Part shown: positions 24,283-36,243 of the stretch, one piece after another
Numbering within the stretch: the first letter of the stretch is position 1
Layout: every line of letters begins with the position of its first letter
Assembly: GCA_000697335.1 (NCBI GenBank)
Contig: JNEM01014713.1
Location: forward strand, 38,457-102,456
Origin: Conidiobolus incongruus B7586
Taxonomy: Eukaryota; Entomophthoromycota; Entomophthoromycetes; Entomophthorales; Conidiobolaceae
Direction of reading: 5' to 3'
Length of the DNA: 64,000 nucleotides
Made by a program: the position numbers and the translations under genes
The notes under the pieces: generated by a model
Told to the model about the DNA's origin: nothing
Seen by the model: only the letters and a program-made list of their open reading frames with translations
Databases searched by the model: none

Positions 24283-25614
24283 ATGAGTTTATTAATTATC
24301 GATAGGTTGAGTATAGTAGAATATCTATATCTTTTTGGTACTTTAATGATATCTATTTTGGAAATCCCTGCAAGATTTATTACTTCTACCTTGGAATACT
24401 TCTTTGGAAGGTAAATTTTAAATTTGAGTTATTTATATAACATCTATTCATATTTTTAATATAGCCAAGTTTTGTTATTCCCACCTAAGGAGCATCCATA
24501 CAACTGTACTTATGATTTAGTGCACAGATTTGGATATGGCTTCGAAGAACATGTAGTGAGAACAAATGATGGCTACTTTTTAGGACTTCATCGCATTTTA
24601 CCTAAAAACAAGCCTAAAGATGCTAAACGACCAGCTGTTCTACTTTGGCACGGTTTTATGATGAATTCTGAAATTTTTGTATGTCGTCCTGATCGTTCTG
24701 CTAATCTTGCTTTCTGGCTTGTTGACTTGGGCTTCGATGTATGGTTAGGAAATTGCAGAGGAAACAAATATAGTTTTAAGCACCAGTCAAGATCTGCTTT
24801 GAATAATGACTTTTGGGATTTTTCTATGGATGAAGTTGCTTTAATTGATATTCCCAGTACCATTGACTACATTTTGGAGCAAACTGAACGTTCTTCTCTC
24901 ACATACATTGGATTCAGTCAGGGAACTGCCACCGCTTTTGCAGCACTCAGTGTCAGCCTCAAGCTCAACAAAAAAATTAACTGCTTTATTGGATTAGCTC
25001 CTGCTATGGCTCCATTTGGGCTCATGAATCGTTTTATCAACTCTATTGTCAAAGCATCTCCTACCATCATTTATCTCTTATTTGGACGTAGAGCTGCAAT
25101 TAGCATGGTGTATTTCTGGCAAGAAGTCATTCCTACTCCTCTATTTGTCAGATTCATTGATTACTGCTTGTACTTTTTATTCAACTGGCACAGTCGCAAT
25201 ATTGATTACAAAACCAAGCTTTCCTGCTATCTCCACTTGTACTCCACTACATCTGTTAAAGTCTTGGTACATTGGTTCCAAATCATTCGAAATTTAAAAC
25301 TTCAATTCTATGATGACATTCCTAACATAAGACCCTCTTCATCTCGTCGAACCCATATGATTCATTCATATCCTACCAAGCAAATTACAACCAAAGTCGT
25401 TTTGTTCCATGGTGGTAGTGATACTTTAAGTGATAATGCTCTCCTCATTGAAAGTTTGCCAGAACTTCCTTTCCATAAAGATATTCCCCACTATGAGCAT
25501 TTGGACTTCCTCTGGGCAAAAGATGTTGAATGTGAGATCTATCCAGACCTTTTAGAACAGCTCAAGCAATTATACCCTGATGCTAAGATTGGATTAGAGT
25601 ATGTTAATGAGTAG
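24283..25614 (+). CDS. Membrane-anchored acid lipase / steryl ester hydrolase (Tgl1/Yeh type)
   Basis: Alpha/beta hydrolase of the acid lipase family, which frees sterols and fatty acids from steryl esters on lipid droplets or plasma membrane. Two exons, 24283-24410 and 24465-25614, with a 54-nt intron, give 425 aa. Residues about 8-40 form a hydrophobic N-terminal anchor, as in Yeh1/Yeh2. Then come the family block HVVRTNDGYFLGLHRI, the oxyanion HG in LLWHGFMMNSEIF, GFDVWLGNCRGNKYS, and the nucleophile elbow GFSQG (Ser about 194). Catalytic Asp is in GGSDTLSD (about 362) and His in HYEHLDFLWAKD (about 388). All triad residues are intact, so it should be active. Confidence 0.92.
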
Positions 25615-26575
25615 ACATTGCTTTGAATATCACATAATCACCTACCTCAAACTTGAAATCTCTATAATTTGAAAAGTATATCACATATAATATATTTGAC
25701 CTATAAACTATTTGAATTTTATTAACAATATTATTCAATATATAGACTGATAGTTTTAATATATTTCCATAGCATATCCATGTAATTTCAAGTACATATA
25801 TTTCTTGCATATTATATTGACGAAAATTTTAATCTAATTTCAAGCATCTTTTCTGTTAAAGTTTTGATTTAAAATACATTAACAATCTCACCTTCAATGA
25901 AAATTATTTTAAGTCATTAAACTAATATAAATATAAAAAATAAAACCAAATAATAGATTAGTTGGTTAAAATTTTAATAAAAATAATTAATGTTAAATTT
26001 TAATTTTATGGCTCGGCATCATATATTGAATCAAATTTTTAATTATTTTTGTTAATAAAAGATAAATATAATATTATCAAATACAAAAATCATTATTTAA
26101 TTTTGAAAAAAATTATTTCATTATATTAATTTATAAATTCTATACTGAGGAATCAAATCACTAATAGATTATTTTAGTTAATTTAAAAATTGCTATTTTT
26201 AGGCTTTTTTGAAGTTTACTATAAGGTAAGGAATTAAAGAATATTTTATTATGTATTTTATTATCTAAAAATATTTTTTACTAAAGATTTATTTAAAAAA
26301 TATTAAATTTTTATACTAATTTATACATATGTTATTCTATATATCAATAAAAATCTTATAATAGTCTTGAAATTTAAAATGATAATATTAAAATTTATCA
26401 AATTTATATCACAAGCATATAATAATATTTCAAAAAAGAAATTCTCATAAAAAGAGGTAATAAAACTTTTTGATTAATCGAATTTAAACCATTATTATTA
26501 ACAATCTTTTCATGAATCCTCTAAAAATTCCTCTAGTGTTACTGAGAACTCGGATGCATTTCAATTAGAATGTAG
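25615..26575. other. Intergenic; second half is the left part of a segmental duplication
   Basis: No gene. From about 26260 the sequence is recognisably similar to about 29370 onward, becoming near-identical from about 26520 (partner about 29622). Confidence 0.5.
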
Positions 26576-26645
26576 TATAAATATCAGTATGTTTTTGATT
26601 ATGTTTATTATTATTAAATATTAAATCTAATTAATTAATTGAACC
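26520..26645 (+). promoter_or_regulatory. Promoter of secreted-peptide gene 1
   Basis: TATAAATA at 26576-26583, 70 nt before the ATG. From the segment CCTCTAGTGTTACTGAGAAC through the ATG, the sequence matches the promoter of gene 2 (29622-29747) essentially base for base, with identical TATA spacing. Confidence 0.65.
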
Positions 26646-26870
26646 ATGCGCTTAAACTCTTTGATCACGGCTACCATCATCTGTTTAGTTTCATCAGCTC
26701 CCACTTCCAATATCACATCAGAGAATAATCAAGTCGAAAGATCCCTTAACCAACGCCGAAGTACTTTAAGTGATTTGATTACTGTGCCAGTCAAATTTGT
26801 GTCTGATCTCAATCCATTAGATGATACCCAAGGAAAATATATTTGGTCGAGGCCTCGTGATATAAACTAA
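26646..26870 (+). CDS. Small secreted prepropeptide, copy 1
   Basis: 74-aa single-exon protein, not recognised. It starts with a signal peptide (MRLNSLITATIICLVSSAPT, likely cut after Ala-18). A short polar pro-segment with one N-glycosylation sequon (NIT) follows, ending in a dibasic site QRR at residues 36-38 that suits a kexin-type protease. The predicted mature part is about 36 residues, starting STLSDLITVPVKFVSDL and ending GKYIWSRPRDIN, with no cysteine. It shares the first 39 residues exactly with copy 2 at 29748, whereas the mature part is only about half identical. Kept in both: LSDLI, P, VS, P, G-x-YIW-x-RPR. It could be a pheromone, effector or antimicrobial peptide; none is shown. 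Confidence 0.72.
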   Translation: MRLNSLITATIICLVSSAPTSNITSENNQVERSLNQRRSTLSDLITVPVKFVSDLNPLDDTQGKYIWSRPRDIN

Positions 26871-29290
26871 TATTTATATCTTAAGTTTATCAAGCACTTA
26901 TAATACATAGTCATTTATTGTTATATTCTAAATAATTCTTTCTTTCTTTCTATATATATATTAAATTTAATCACCATTGAATGATGCTTTAATCATATTG
27001 AAAGATAGCTCTATTCTATCTACTCAAAATCTTGTATTTGAAATATGTATATAAAGTTTGTTTTGTGTCATAATTGTATAGTTCGGGGTATAAATTTTAT
27101 CAAATTCCCAAATGATATGATAAGATGTTAAATCAATATATAGCTCAGCATGTTTGAAAAAATTTTTATTTGACAATTCTACAGTTTCCAAACATTCTCA
27201 TTATCAACTTATATAAATAATAATAAGAACGTTATACTTGATTTCATTATTATATTAGTATTGAATGGTTTGAATAGAAGAGCATGATAGCAACCAATTA
27301 CCGGATTTTGAATTTTGTGTTAGCAAAATTATCAATAAATTTAATTGAAGCCGGATTAGAAAAAGAAAAGATTTTATGATATAATTTTATAATACTTTGT
27401 TGCGTGGCTTAAGCTCAATTTGGATGATCTCAGATAGAATTCAATATAACAGAAAATAATATATTTGGATAGTGCTATTATAAATTGATCAGGATACAAA
27501 ATATATAAATTATGGTTATAAAAGTATATTTTCAGAAAATATATAAACTAACACTTTGATTATTTAATTAATTATTATTATTAAAGTATTATATTCAATA
27601 GCTTAATTGTTATTTATTCAACTTATTAATATGGAATTCTATACTAAATATCAATTTTCATTTCTATCAAATTTCAAATAAGGACATCCAATCTACTAAA
27701 TCATTTTTATCTGTATGCAATTTTATATTCATATGTACTTAGTTCAAATAATTGGATCAACAACTAATGTTAAAAATTGTATTATATTCAACCAATTATT
27801 TTCAATTTAGAGGTTTTATGTCATTAAATACTCATTTTCAGTATGATATTGGGTAGTTATCATGTTTACTTATTTGTTTAAGTGAATGATTTAAAATTTC
27901 ATCATTTAATCATACCAACTGACTATAAATAGAATTTTAAATTATCCATCCTTAAATATAAATATGCTATGTATTTTGCGTTATTATAATTAAGTAGATT
28001 CATTTTAATAATAATATGAAACAATGATATAAGATTAATAATTCAACGATTAAATATTGTCGGTTTTGGAAATATACAACAATATATATACATGTAAATA
28101 CAATGTTTACAAAATACATATTAAGTTAATAACAATATATATAACAATAATTTTGTTATTGTATTTTATGGTATATATAATATAATTTTTACAATATCAT
28201 ATCCAAATACTTTATTGAAAACATATCATACTATTGATATACACTACAATGGATAATAAAATTTAATATTTTTTTATAAAATGTGTATAAATAATACTGT
28301 TAGAATTGAAATTACGATTGGAAAAGTAATTTACAAGGATTTGGCTAAATCTGCTCTTTTATTAAGTGAATAAAAAGAATGGTATTTATACCAAATTAAA
28401 GCTAAAAAGGAATAAAAATTGATTTGTGATCAGTAATAATACCCATTACTGCATTGATTAGCTACGTGTATATGTTATTTGAAATATAGAATAGAATGAA
28501 TCAATTAGAACTATACATCAATTGTATGATTAGTAATAATGTTCATATGTCAAATTATGTTATATAATGCAATATAATTTAAGTATATTGATATCAATTG
28601 ATAATTCCATAATTGTGAATATTCCAATATATGTCATATTATATTATTTCCATAATTTAATATATAATTTCAATAATTTATCACTCTGAAACAAAATAAA
28701 ATATATGAAGAAAATATAATATATATCAATACAATATCTCAGAATTTCCTATTAATTAGCATATTAACAATTTTATATATTATGTAAAATAATGTTATAC
28801 GATATGTAATATTAATTTAGCGAAATTGAATTCCATAAAGAATTTTAGGAGGATGTTTATGGATTGATATAATGATTACAAAAAACAAATTATATCCAAT
28901 TTTTAAGGATCTTAAATAAATATTGTGACATTAATCAATTCATTGAATATACTCAAACTAAAAATGATTTTCTAATGTTTATTGAATACTAAAATCCATG
29001 AGATTTTATTAAATTGGTGAAAAATTCAATTAATTTTTACATATTGTTAACAATCTTTTAAATATTTTATGCTTAGACCAAATTTTAGTATATCTGCTTA
29101 AAACAAACAATTTTAAATAAAATTAATCTTTTTTAATCATTATCTAGTTAGTTTATCATAAATATAAAAATCCATTTTAATATTTTTAAGATATATATAT
29201 ATTAATTATTATCATCGATTTATTGACTCCATACAAATGCTTAAATTACAACAAAGAGTTAATATCAGTTATTTTATCACAAAGTTACTG
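26871..29290. other. AT-rich spacer between the two secreted-peptide genes
   Basis: About 2.4 kb with no gene, RNA or further peptide copy that I can see. Confidence 0.45.
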
Positions 29291-29621
29291 TTATTAGCCT
29301 TATTTTGAGATTTATTTTGATGTGTAAAAATAAATATTATTTTTTTATATTTTATACTTTTTATTTCTTTACCTAAAAATATCTTACACTGAGCATTAAT
29401 TTAAAAAATAGTAATTTTTTATACCAATTTATCTATAGGCTATACTACGAATCAATAGAAATCTTACATTATCAGCTTAAGTTTGATAATTTACAATTTT
29501 CTCAAATTCATATCACAAGCATATAATAATATTTCAAAAAAAAACTCACATAGCAAATTAATATGTATTACCACGTTTTAATCAATGAAATCATTAATAT
29601 TTTTAGTCATTTTCATAAATC

Positions 29622-29747
29622 CTCAAAAATTCCTCTAGTGTTACTGAGAACTCGGATGCATTTCAATTAGAATGTAGTATAAATATCAGTATGTTTTTGA
29701 TTATGTTTATTATTATTAAATATTAAATCTAATTAATTAATTGAACC
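29622..29747 (+). promoter_or_regulatory. Promoter of secreted-peptide gene 2
   Basis: TATAAATA at 29678-29685, 70 nt before the ATG, inside a block matching the promoter of copy 1. Confidence 0.65.
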
Positions 29748-29966
29748 ATGCGCTTAAACTCTTTGATCACGGCTACCATCATCTGTTTAGTTTCATCAGC
29801 TCCCACTTCCAATATCACATCAGAGAATAATCAAGTCGAAAGATCCCTTAACCAACGCCGAAGTATTTTAAGTGACTTGATTAATATGCCAATCAGAATA
29901 GTCTCTAACATGATTCCATCTAACCATAGAACCGGAAGGTATATTTGGTGGAGACCTCGTAATTGA
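29748..29966 (+). CDS. Small secreted prepropeptide, copy 2
   Basis: 72-aa paralogue of the gene at 26646. Signal peptide, pro-segment and dibasic QRR site are residue-for-residue identical through Ser-39. The predicted mature peptide (about 34 residues, SILSDLINMPIRIVSNMIPS through GRYIWWRPRN) differs at roughly half its positions, keeping LSDLI, the spaced prolines, and the G-x-YIW-x-RPR end. It is more cationic and hydrophobic than copy 1 (extra Arg, Trp). The stop is two codons earlier, followed by the same AACTAA seen at the end of copy 1. The codons of the shared part are also identical, so the duplication is recent or the 5' part was homogenised by gene conversion. Confidence 0.72.
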   Translation: MRLNSLITATIICLVSSAPTSNITSENNQVERSLNQRRSILSDLINMPIRIVSNMIPSNHRTGRYIWWRPRN

Positions 29967-30324
29967 AACTAATGCCTATGTCTTATTTATTTGCCACTTC
30001 CAATAATATATAACCTATTACTAAATAAAAATTATATTTTGAATTTATCAAGTTGTAAGCTAACGATATTCTATTCACTCAAATTTTCAATTTCATATTT
30101 ATTGTGCTGGATCATTAATATGATTTCAAGATGAATGTTTTAATGCTGAATATTTGAAAGAATTTTCTAAAATCATTATCAACACAACTGAATGAATGTT
30201 TTGGAAAGATGATAATTTTAACACCTACAATAAACATATTTTCAGACTTTATAGTTTAATATTAGATTTTTCAGTGATTTTTATAGTAGCAAAATATGTT
30301 TGATTATTTATTAAATAAAGTCAG
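29967..30324. other. Intergenic, 3' flank of peptide gene 2 and NTE1
   Basis: Convergent spacer of about 360 bases; no feature seen. Confidence 0.4.
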
Positions 30325-33300
30325 TTAAAAGGAATATCTGCGACCTCCCAATTTTGGAGATGCCTCTTCTCCTTGAACCTTTCCTCTAAGCTTCTCTAAC
30401 AATCCTTGTCTTTCCCATTCTGCACAACATTCTTTTCCACGTTTATAACCAACATCAAAAATATCTTTGAAACTGCCAAATTCTAAAGTACCAAAATGAG
30501 TGACAGGTAATCGTTCATAATAGCATCCAGGGGTTGCTTTGGCTTCTTCCAATTGGGAAACGCTTGAAACATAAGCTAAACGTGATTGAATATCAGCCAA
30601 ACTTGGAAGATGAATATTACTAAATGGATTTAGTTTGTTTAAAACTACCCACCAGCCAGATAATGAATCACCATAATTATAACTTTCGGCCATGTTATCA
30701 TCTGCTGAAACATCAAGTGCAAAGATGGTGTCTACTCCCATCGATTTCATTACTGATACAGGCAAATAATCGAGGTAACCACCGTCAATTAGCATTTGTC
30801 CATTGTCACAGAGAGGGGGAATGAAACCCGACAAACTCATTGAAGCTCGAATATATCTCCAGCAATATCCATTTTGATGCACTTCCAATCTAGATTTGGT
30901 GATGTTGGTTGTGACACAGTAGAAAGGAAGCCAAAGGTCCTCAATGTGGATATCATTGAAGGTTTTCCAAATAGCTCGATTAAATTCGTGTCCTGAAAAC
31001 CAAGAAATAACTGGATATGTCAAATCTGCAATCTTTCTCCATATATTAGCCATACGAGAGGAAAAGCTTTTGGCATGAGCCATAGTTGTAACACTATCAG
31101 GATCTCTAGCATACAATGCACCAACAAAAGCACCAATACTACATCCACCAACAATGTCAATTGGAATTGATGCCTCTTGCATGGCAGTTATGAACCCGAT
31201 ATGTGCAATACCTCTGGCACCACCACCACCCAAAACAACACCAATTGATTTACCACACAATCTACGTGCTAGTCTGGCAAAATCGCTTCGATTGCCAATA
31301 TATGGAGTGGGGACAGGAACTTGGGAGTTGATCTGATGATAATATCTTTCAAGAGAATCTTTCAAATTCATAAAAGTATTCTTTCTTCTCATTGCCACAG
31401 GTCTTGGGTTGGAAGTCTTGTAAGGGTAGAACATATGATGATGATTGTGAATCCAAATTCTATTCTTTAACCATCTTTGAGTAAGGCCTGATTCAAAATT
31501 ACGCTTAGAATGGAGCAAAACTAATTCTTTACGTGCTGTAGTTCTTTTGCCAACAATGAGTTTTTCAAAATCGCCAATTGCAGGAATATCATCAGCCATA
31601 CCAACTAGTAGAATACAATCAGCCTGACGAATACACCATTGAGTCCAAGGAGATGATGGAGCTTGGTCAGCAACGAAAAGGACAGTTTCATATGCATCTT
31701 CCTGCTCAGCGAAATAATTCATAAGCTTCAATTTACCAAGTTTAGCAAATGCATGCTTTCCCAAGGCTGAAATGATAGATGCATTATTGATTAATGTACA
31801 AGATTGGTCAATTCCTGCAAATGCTTCCTGTAAAAGCGATGCAAATTCACCAACCGGTACACCTGACTGAACAGGAAGAATACTGATAGTCTTGAGATTG
31901 AAATTATTTCGACCATAAGTACGATGGTGAATTGGAGATGGATTAGGATTCTGAATAAGTTGATTTTGTTGTGCTTTAACACGTGAGGCAATTAACTTTG
32001 AAATTTGAATGGTAATGGAGGGATAAGATGTAGCCAATGCATTAAATAGAGTAGTAGGCATTCTAGCTATTTCAGAATCTCTGATAGCGTGTAAGGTAAA
32101 TGAGTATTTAGAGTTAGTTAAAGTATCAAGTTCTCCAACTGACTCTCCTTGACTATGTTCACCCAGTATATTTAATCCTTGTTTCTTTGATTCGGCAATA
32201 GATCTCAATCTACCACTTAAAATAATATAAATGTATTTACCAGGATCACCTTGTCTACAAAGAACTTGACCAGCACTTGCATGAATCCATTCAAGAGCAA
32301 AATCTACTAAAAGAATGGCATTAGGCAATTGATAAATCAATCTTTTAGCGAGAGTAAGCAAAACGCTTGGATATTTTTCTTTAACTCGTTCAATGGTGGA
32401 TCTAGGCAAAAATCCTATGATACTATCTGATTGAGCTTCCATGTTAACGAATGATGGACAACCGGTTAATGCACTAAGGTAGCCAGCAATTTCACCAGGG
32501 CCGACTCGGAACAGACTTTTGGTTTTTCTTGAGGAATTAGGTGAGTCATCTCCAGTAAAAGTGTTGGACCTTGATGGATTATCAAGGAATACTTCGACCA
32601 TTCCAGAAATTACAAAACATAATCCTTTGCTTCGATCTCCCTGTTTAGCTAACTGGGTACCAGCTTTGACAAAATATAGTTCTATTTCATCAGAAATATC
32701 GATACCATAATCAAATATTTCGCTGTGATGAAATGAGCCTAAAGAGTCTGTATCATGATCATCTAAATCTGAGCGGGATCGCAAATGCTCTGGATCAATA
32801 GATAATGTGGTTGTGACTGGTGTTGCATCAGCAGACTGGGCCTTTCGATAATTTAAATCTGTTTCATTGCCATTGGCACCAATACAGGTAGAAATGCTAT
32901 TATAAACGAAGCTTTTAATAGTTGAAATTAACTCACGCTCACTTTTTGACTGGTACCAATCTGTGGATAATCGAAAGTATGAGTTAACCTTAGGTTTGTA
33001 ATTCGATGCATTAATTGGAGAGCGATTAGATACTGATGGGGCTATAAAAGGATTGCTATTAATTCTGGTCCTAGAGCTGTTGGTTTTTGCAACATCTACA
33101 AGTTCTAAAATGGTTCCCGTTAATTGATTCGTATCGAAATGAATTTGATTTTGACCAAAGTTAGCCCAATCCGTAACATTTTTCTCTAGTGACAAGAGTT
33201 CTCGAGACATACCAAGATAATTATTCAAGGTCAAGAATGTAACTCTTTGGAATCTAGCTAAAATCACTTGAACAATGTGAGCAGCTGCAGAGGGAAATTT

Positions 33301-34158
33301 TTTAGTAACGCGATGGAATGCTTCAGCTGGAATGACAGCTAAAGTAGTGTCGACGGATGCACGTGCAATAATATTAGGATGCAAGGTATCGTTGAAACTT
33401 GTAGAACTTTGCATTTTAACCAATTCTTGGCTAAGAATTGGAATATCGGATGCTTCTTCAGTGATGATATAGTTTGAGAGATTGAGCTGATCCAAAAATT
33501 CTTCAAAGCGGGGCGTCGATAAAGATCTCTTAAGTGAAACATTTTCAGTAAAGAGTGACATCAATGTAAATAAACTAGAAAGTGTTCCTCCAGATTTAAT
33601 TTCCGTTAGAGGAGTGTTATCAGAACCATAACTATCATCAAACGATCCGCTAAGGCCGTTAGCCGATTTGGAAGGGTATATTTGCACACAGCCATCTAAA
33701 ACAATATAAAAAGATTTTTTAGACTCTGATCCATTCTCTTGGAAGAGAATATCGCCTGCAATCAATTTTTGGGTATTGAGATATCGCGTTAGTTCATTAA
33801 GTACTGGCTCTTCTAAATATCCAAAAATTTTAATAGTTTTAAGGAAGGAATGAAAGAAGTCATTAGGAAACGTCTTAAAATCGGTAGGAGTATTGGGTTC
33901 TTCTTCAAACACAATGTCAGGCTGAAGATCAAATCCCTCTGAAGGTGCCTGAATAGGTTCGGGCTTTGGAAGTTTGGAATAGTTGGTCAAGAATTTATAG
34001 CGAATTAGGAAGAAACCACCTATTGCTGAGATTAGCACAGTGTTAAAAATAGTTGCATAACTGAAGCTTAGCGTTATCGTTTCCGAGAGCAAAGTGAACA
34101 ATAATTGAAGAAATTGAGATGGTAATGTGATCAGTATATATTTTATTAATCCAAGCAT
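30325..34158 (-). CDS. NTE1: Lysophospholipase NTE1 (patatin-like, neuropathy target esterase)
   Basis: ER integral serine esterase that deacylates phosphatidylcholine and lysophosphatidylcholine to glycerophosphocholine. 1277 aa, intronless, slightly shorter than yeast Nte1. Order: hydrophobic N-terminus with two probable membrane stretches (residues about 5-55), three cyclic-nucleotide-binding-like domains (about 110-300, 490-620 and 625-745; e.g. GDILFQENGSESKKSFYIVL, LCRQGDPGKYIYIILSGRL), then a patatin domain with oxyanion loop GGGGARG (about 973), nucleophile GCSIG (Ser about 1006) and the catalytic Asp in DGGYLDYLPV (about 1125). All active-site elements are intact. Its lack of introns contrasts with the other large genes here. 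Confidence 0.96.
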   Translation of the reverse strand: MLGLIKYILITLPSQFLQLLFTLLSETITLSFSYATIFNTVLISAIGGFFLIRYKFLTNYSKLPKPEPIQAPSEGFDLQPDIVFEEEPNTPTDFKTFPNDFFHSFLKTIKIFGYLEEPVLNELTRYLNTQKLIAGDILFQENGSESKKSFYIVLDGCVQIYPSKSANGLSGSFDDSYGSDNTPLTEIKSGGTLSSLFTLMSLFTENVSLKRSLSTPRFEEFLDQLNLSNYIITEEASDIPILSQELVKMQSSTSFNDTLHPNIIARASVDTTLAVIPAEAFHRVTKKFPSAAAHIVQVILARFQRVTFLTLNNYLGMSRELLSLEKNVTDWANFGQNQIHFDTNQLTGTILELVDVAKTNSSRTRINSNPFIAPSVSNRSPINASNYKPKVNSYFRLSTDWYQSKSERELISTIKSFVYNSISTCIGANGNETDLNYRKAQSADATPVTTTLSIDPEHLRSRSDLDDHDTDSLGSFHHSEIFDYGIDISDEIELYFVKAGTQLAKQGDRSKGLCFVISGMVEVFLDNPSRSNTFTGDDSPNSSRKTKSLFRVGPGEIAGYLSALTGCPSFVNMEAQSDSIIGFLPRSTIERVKEKYPSVLLTLAKRLIYQLPNAILLVDFALEWIHASAGQVLCRQGDPGKYIYIILSGRLRSIAESKKQGLNILGEHSQGESVGELDTLTNSKYSFTLHAIRDSEIARMPTTLFNALATSYPSITIQISKLIASRVKAQQNQLIQNPNPSPIHHRTYGRNNFNLKTISILPVQSGVPVGEFASLLQEAFAGIDQSCTLINNASIISALGKHAFAKLGKLKLMNYFAEQEDAYETVLFVADQAPSSPWTQWCIRQADCILLVGMADDIPAIGDFEKLIVGKRTTARKELVLLHSKRNFESGLTQRWLKNRIWIHNHHHMFYPYKTSNPRPVAMRRKNTFMNLKDSLERYYHQINSQVPVPTPYIGNRSDFARLARRLCGKSIGVVLGGGGARGIAHIGFITAMQEASIPIDIVGGCSIGAFVGALYARDPDSVTTMAHAKSFSSRMANIWRKIADLTYPVISWFSGHEFNRAIWKTFNDIHIEDLWLPFYCVTTNITKSRLEVHQNGYCWRYIRASMSLSGFIPPLCDNGQMLIDGGYLDYLPVSVMKSMGVDTIFALDVSADDNMAESYNYGDSLSGWWVVLNKLNPFSNIHLPSLADIQSRLAYVSSVSQLEEAKATPGCYYERLPVTHFGTLEFGSFKDIFDVGYKRGKECCAEWERQGLLEKLRGKVQGEEASPKLGGRRYSF

Positions 34159-36243
34159 TGTAGTTATGATAATATTGTAAGGTTAATAGAAAATAGTTTA
34201 TAAATGTTAATCGCTTAAATAAATAGTTTTCTAGATTATAAAAGTATTGATTAGAGATGATTAATCATTAATTTTGATTTAACTACAAACCCTTTTTATA
34301 CTAAATTTGGGATAAAAATTAAATCCACTATGAATGACCACAAAATTAAGGTTACTGGATAAAATTGAAAAGATTTTATGTTTAATAATCCATATGTCTT
34401 GCATTTCACATTTTATTCGGAGTTTGATTCTAATGAAGTTGGACTATTTTAAGTTACTCGATTATTTGGAACATGCCTTCAGCAAATGTTATCAAAGCTG
34501 TATTACTTTTCTCTTCACTTCTTTTAATGAGGTTCATGAATGTGGATATATGTAAGTAAATCTGAATGTATTCATTTTTTATATGCTACAACAAAATATA
34601 CTTTGTATTTTGTCTAATTCATTATCCTTTCATTTATTATTTACTCATAAAATTGATTGATAATTGATTTTTAATATCAACAAATCATCTATCATAAATT
34701 TTGTTTCAAATGCGGATTATCTGTAACGTTCAATATTTTTCGAATTTACCACATGCTGATTGATACCCTTATAGAAAAATATATTGGAATATAATAACTT
34801 AATAAGAAATTTTACTCTGATATAATAATATTTAAAACATATCAAAAATTTCAGAATTCGTGACCATTCTATCAAATGTTGGGAGGATGATGTAATTGTG
34901 ATCCAAAACTTATTACTACTAAATTAAATCATAGATACCAATTTAACTACATTTTTCTCAATTTTCATATATTAAGACTGAAAATTTTAGAAATAATGTA
35001 TTTTTGGTAAATTATTTTATGGAATTAATGGATCTCAATATCTTACACTTATAAAATCTATACTCTCAATTCAAATATATTTACCGAGTTTTATAGTTGA
35101 TTCCCCATATTATATTGAAATGTTAAAAAATTGGTGAATACTTATGGTGCTATAAATATCATGATTAGTTTTAATGATACAAATATCCATCGAGAATTCT
35201 GACATGCTATGGCCTACATTTAATATATACTAAATCAAAGTACATTCTACCTTATAGGAGAATCTCAGAAAATATTAAAATATGCTGATATATTAAATTT
35301 CAAATATTATCCTTTGAATCTTATGACAATTTAAATTTGTATGATTTAAGGATTTCTATTAATAATCAAAAGTTAAAGATTTTCATAATATTTTCAATTT
35401 GAAAATTATTTTGGAAAAAGTATTAAATTTATCTCTGTGATTTAAGTCATGATAGAGTAAAAAAGGTTTATAATTTTATTAAATTTCAGATTATGAAAGA
35501 ATTTAAAATACCAGAAGATATAATTTTGCAAAAGGATTTTTAATACAATGTAAAATATAATAAAGGTGTTCAAATTTTAAAAAATAGTTGAATAACTATA
35601 TTTTTTCAGTTGCTTAAGGATATTTTTAAATAGATAAAAAATATGTATGATTTTAATCAAATAGTTTGTAGTGAATTGGATAAAATATAATTATCAATAC
35701 AAATATAATCAGGATATTATTATATATATTCATATGAATACTGATATCAAAAGGTTAAATTTAACAAATATTTATACATTTTGTGCAATATTAGAAAATA
35801 CAATTTATTTTTGAAAATTTAATTCAAATTATCTTGGAAAGAAACAAGCTTGAATTTATAATAATATAAAGTATACATTAAGAACAAATCATTATATGAT
35901 CAAATTATGATATATTTATATATAATTACATTTTCATTGCATCAACTTATTCAAGATCCATTATAAATGTTAAATCGATATCAAGCGATTCAAGAAGATA
36001 ATTATAATATTAAAATAGCCCGATATTAATAAAACAATCAATCTCTTTATTAATTATAAGTATTTTTATAATTGATTTTAAATGTTTAATAAACTAAAGG
36101 TGGTATATTTTTTGAAATATTTCAAGTATAAAATTAACACTGAGGATCAAAACATGTATTTAGAAATTTATTAAATGATTCCGTCTTATAATATATTTTT
36201 ACAATATATTGTACAAAATACAAAAATAAATCTAACAAAATAA
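34159..36243. other. AT-rich intergenic region
   Basis: About 2.1 kb. A 73-codon open frame at 34334-34555 (+) has no recognisable product and I do not call it. Nothing else is seen. Confidence 0.4.

Noticed and set aside
34334-34555. 73-codon open frame (+) upstream of NTE1
   Set aside because: No recognisable domain and no homologous neighbour; it fits chance in AT-rich DNA.
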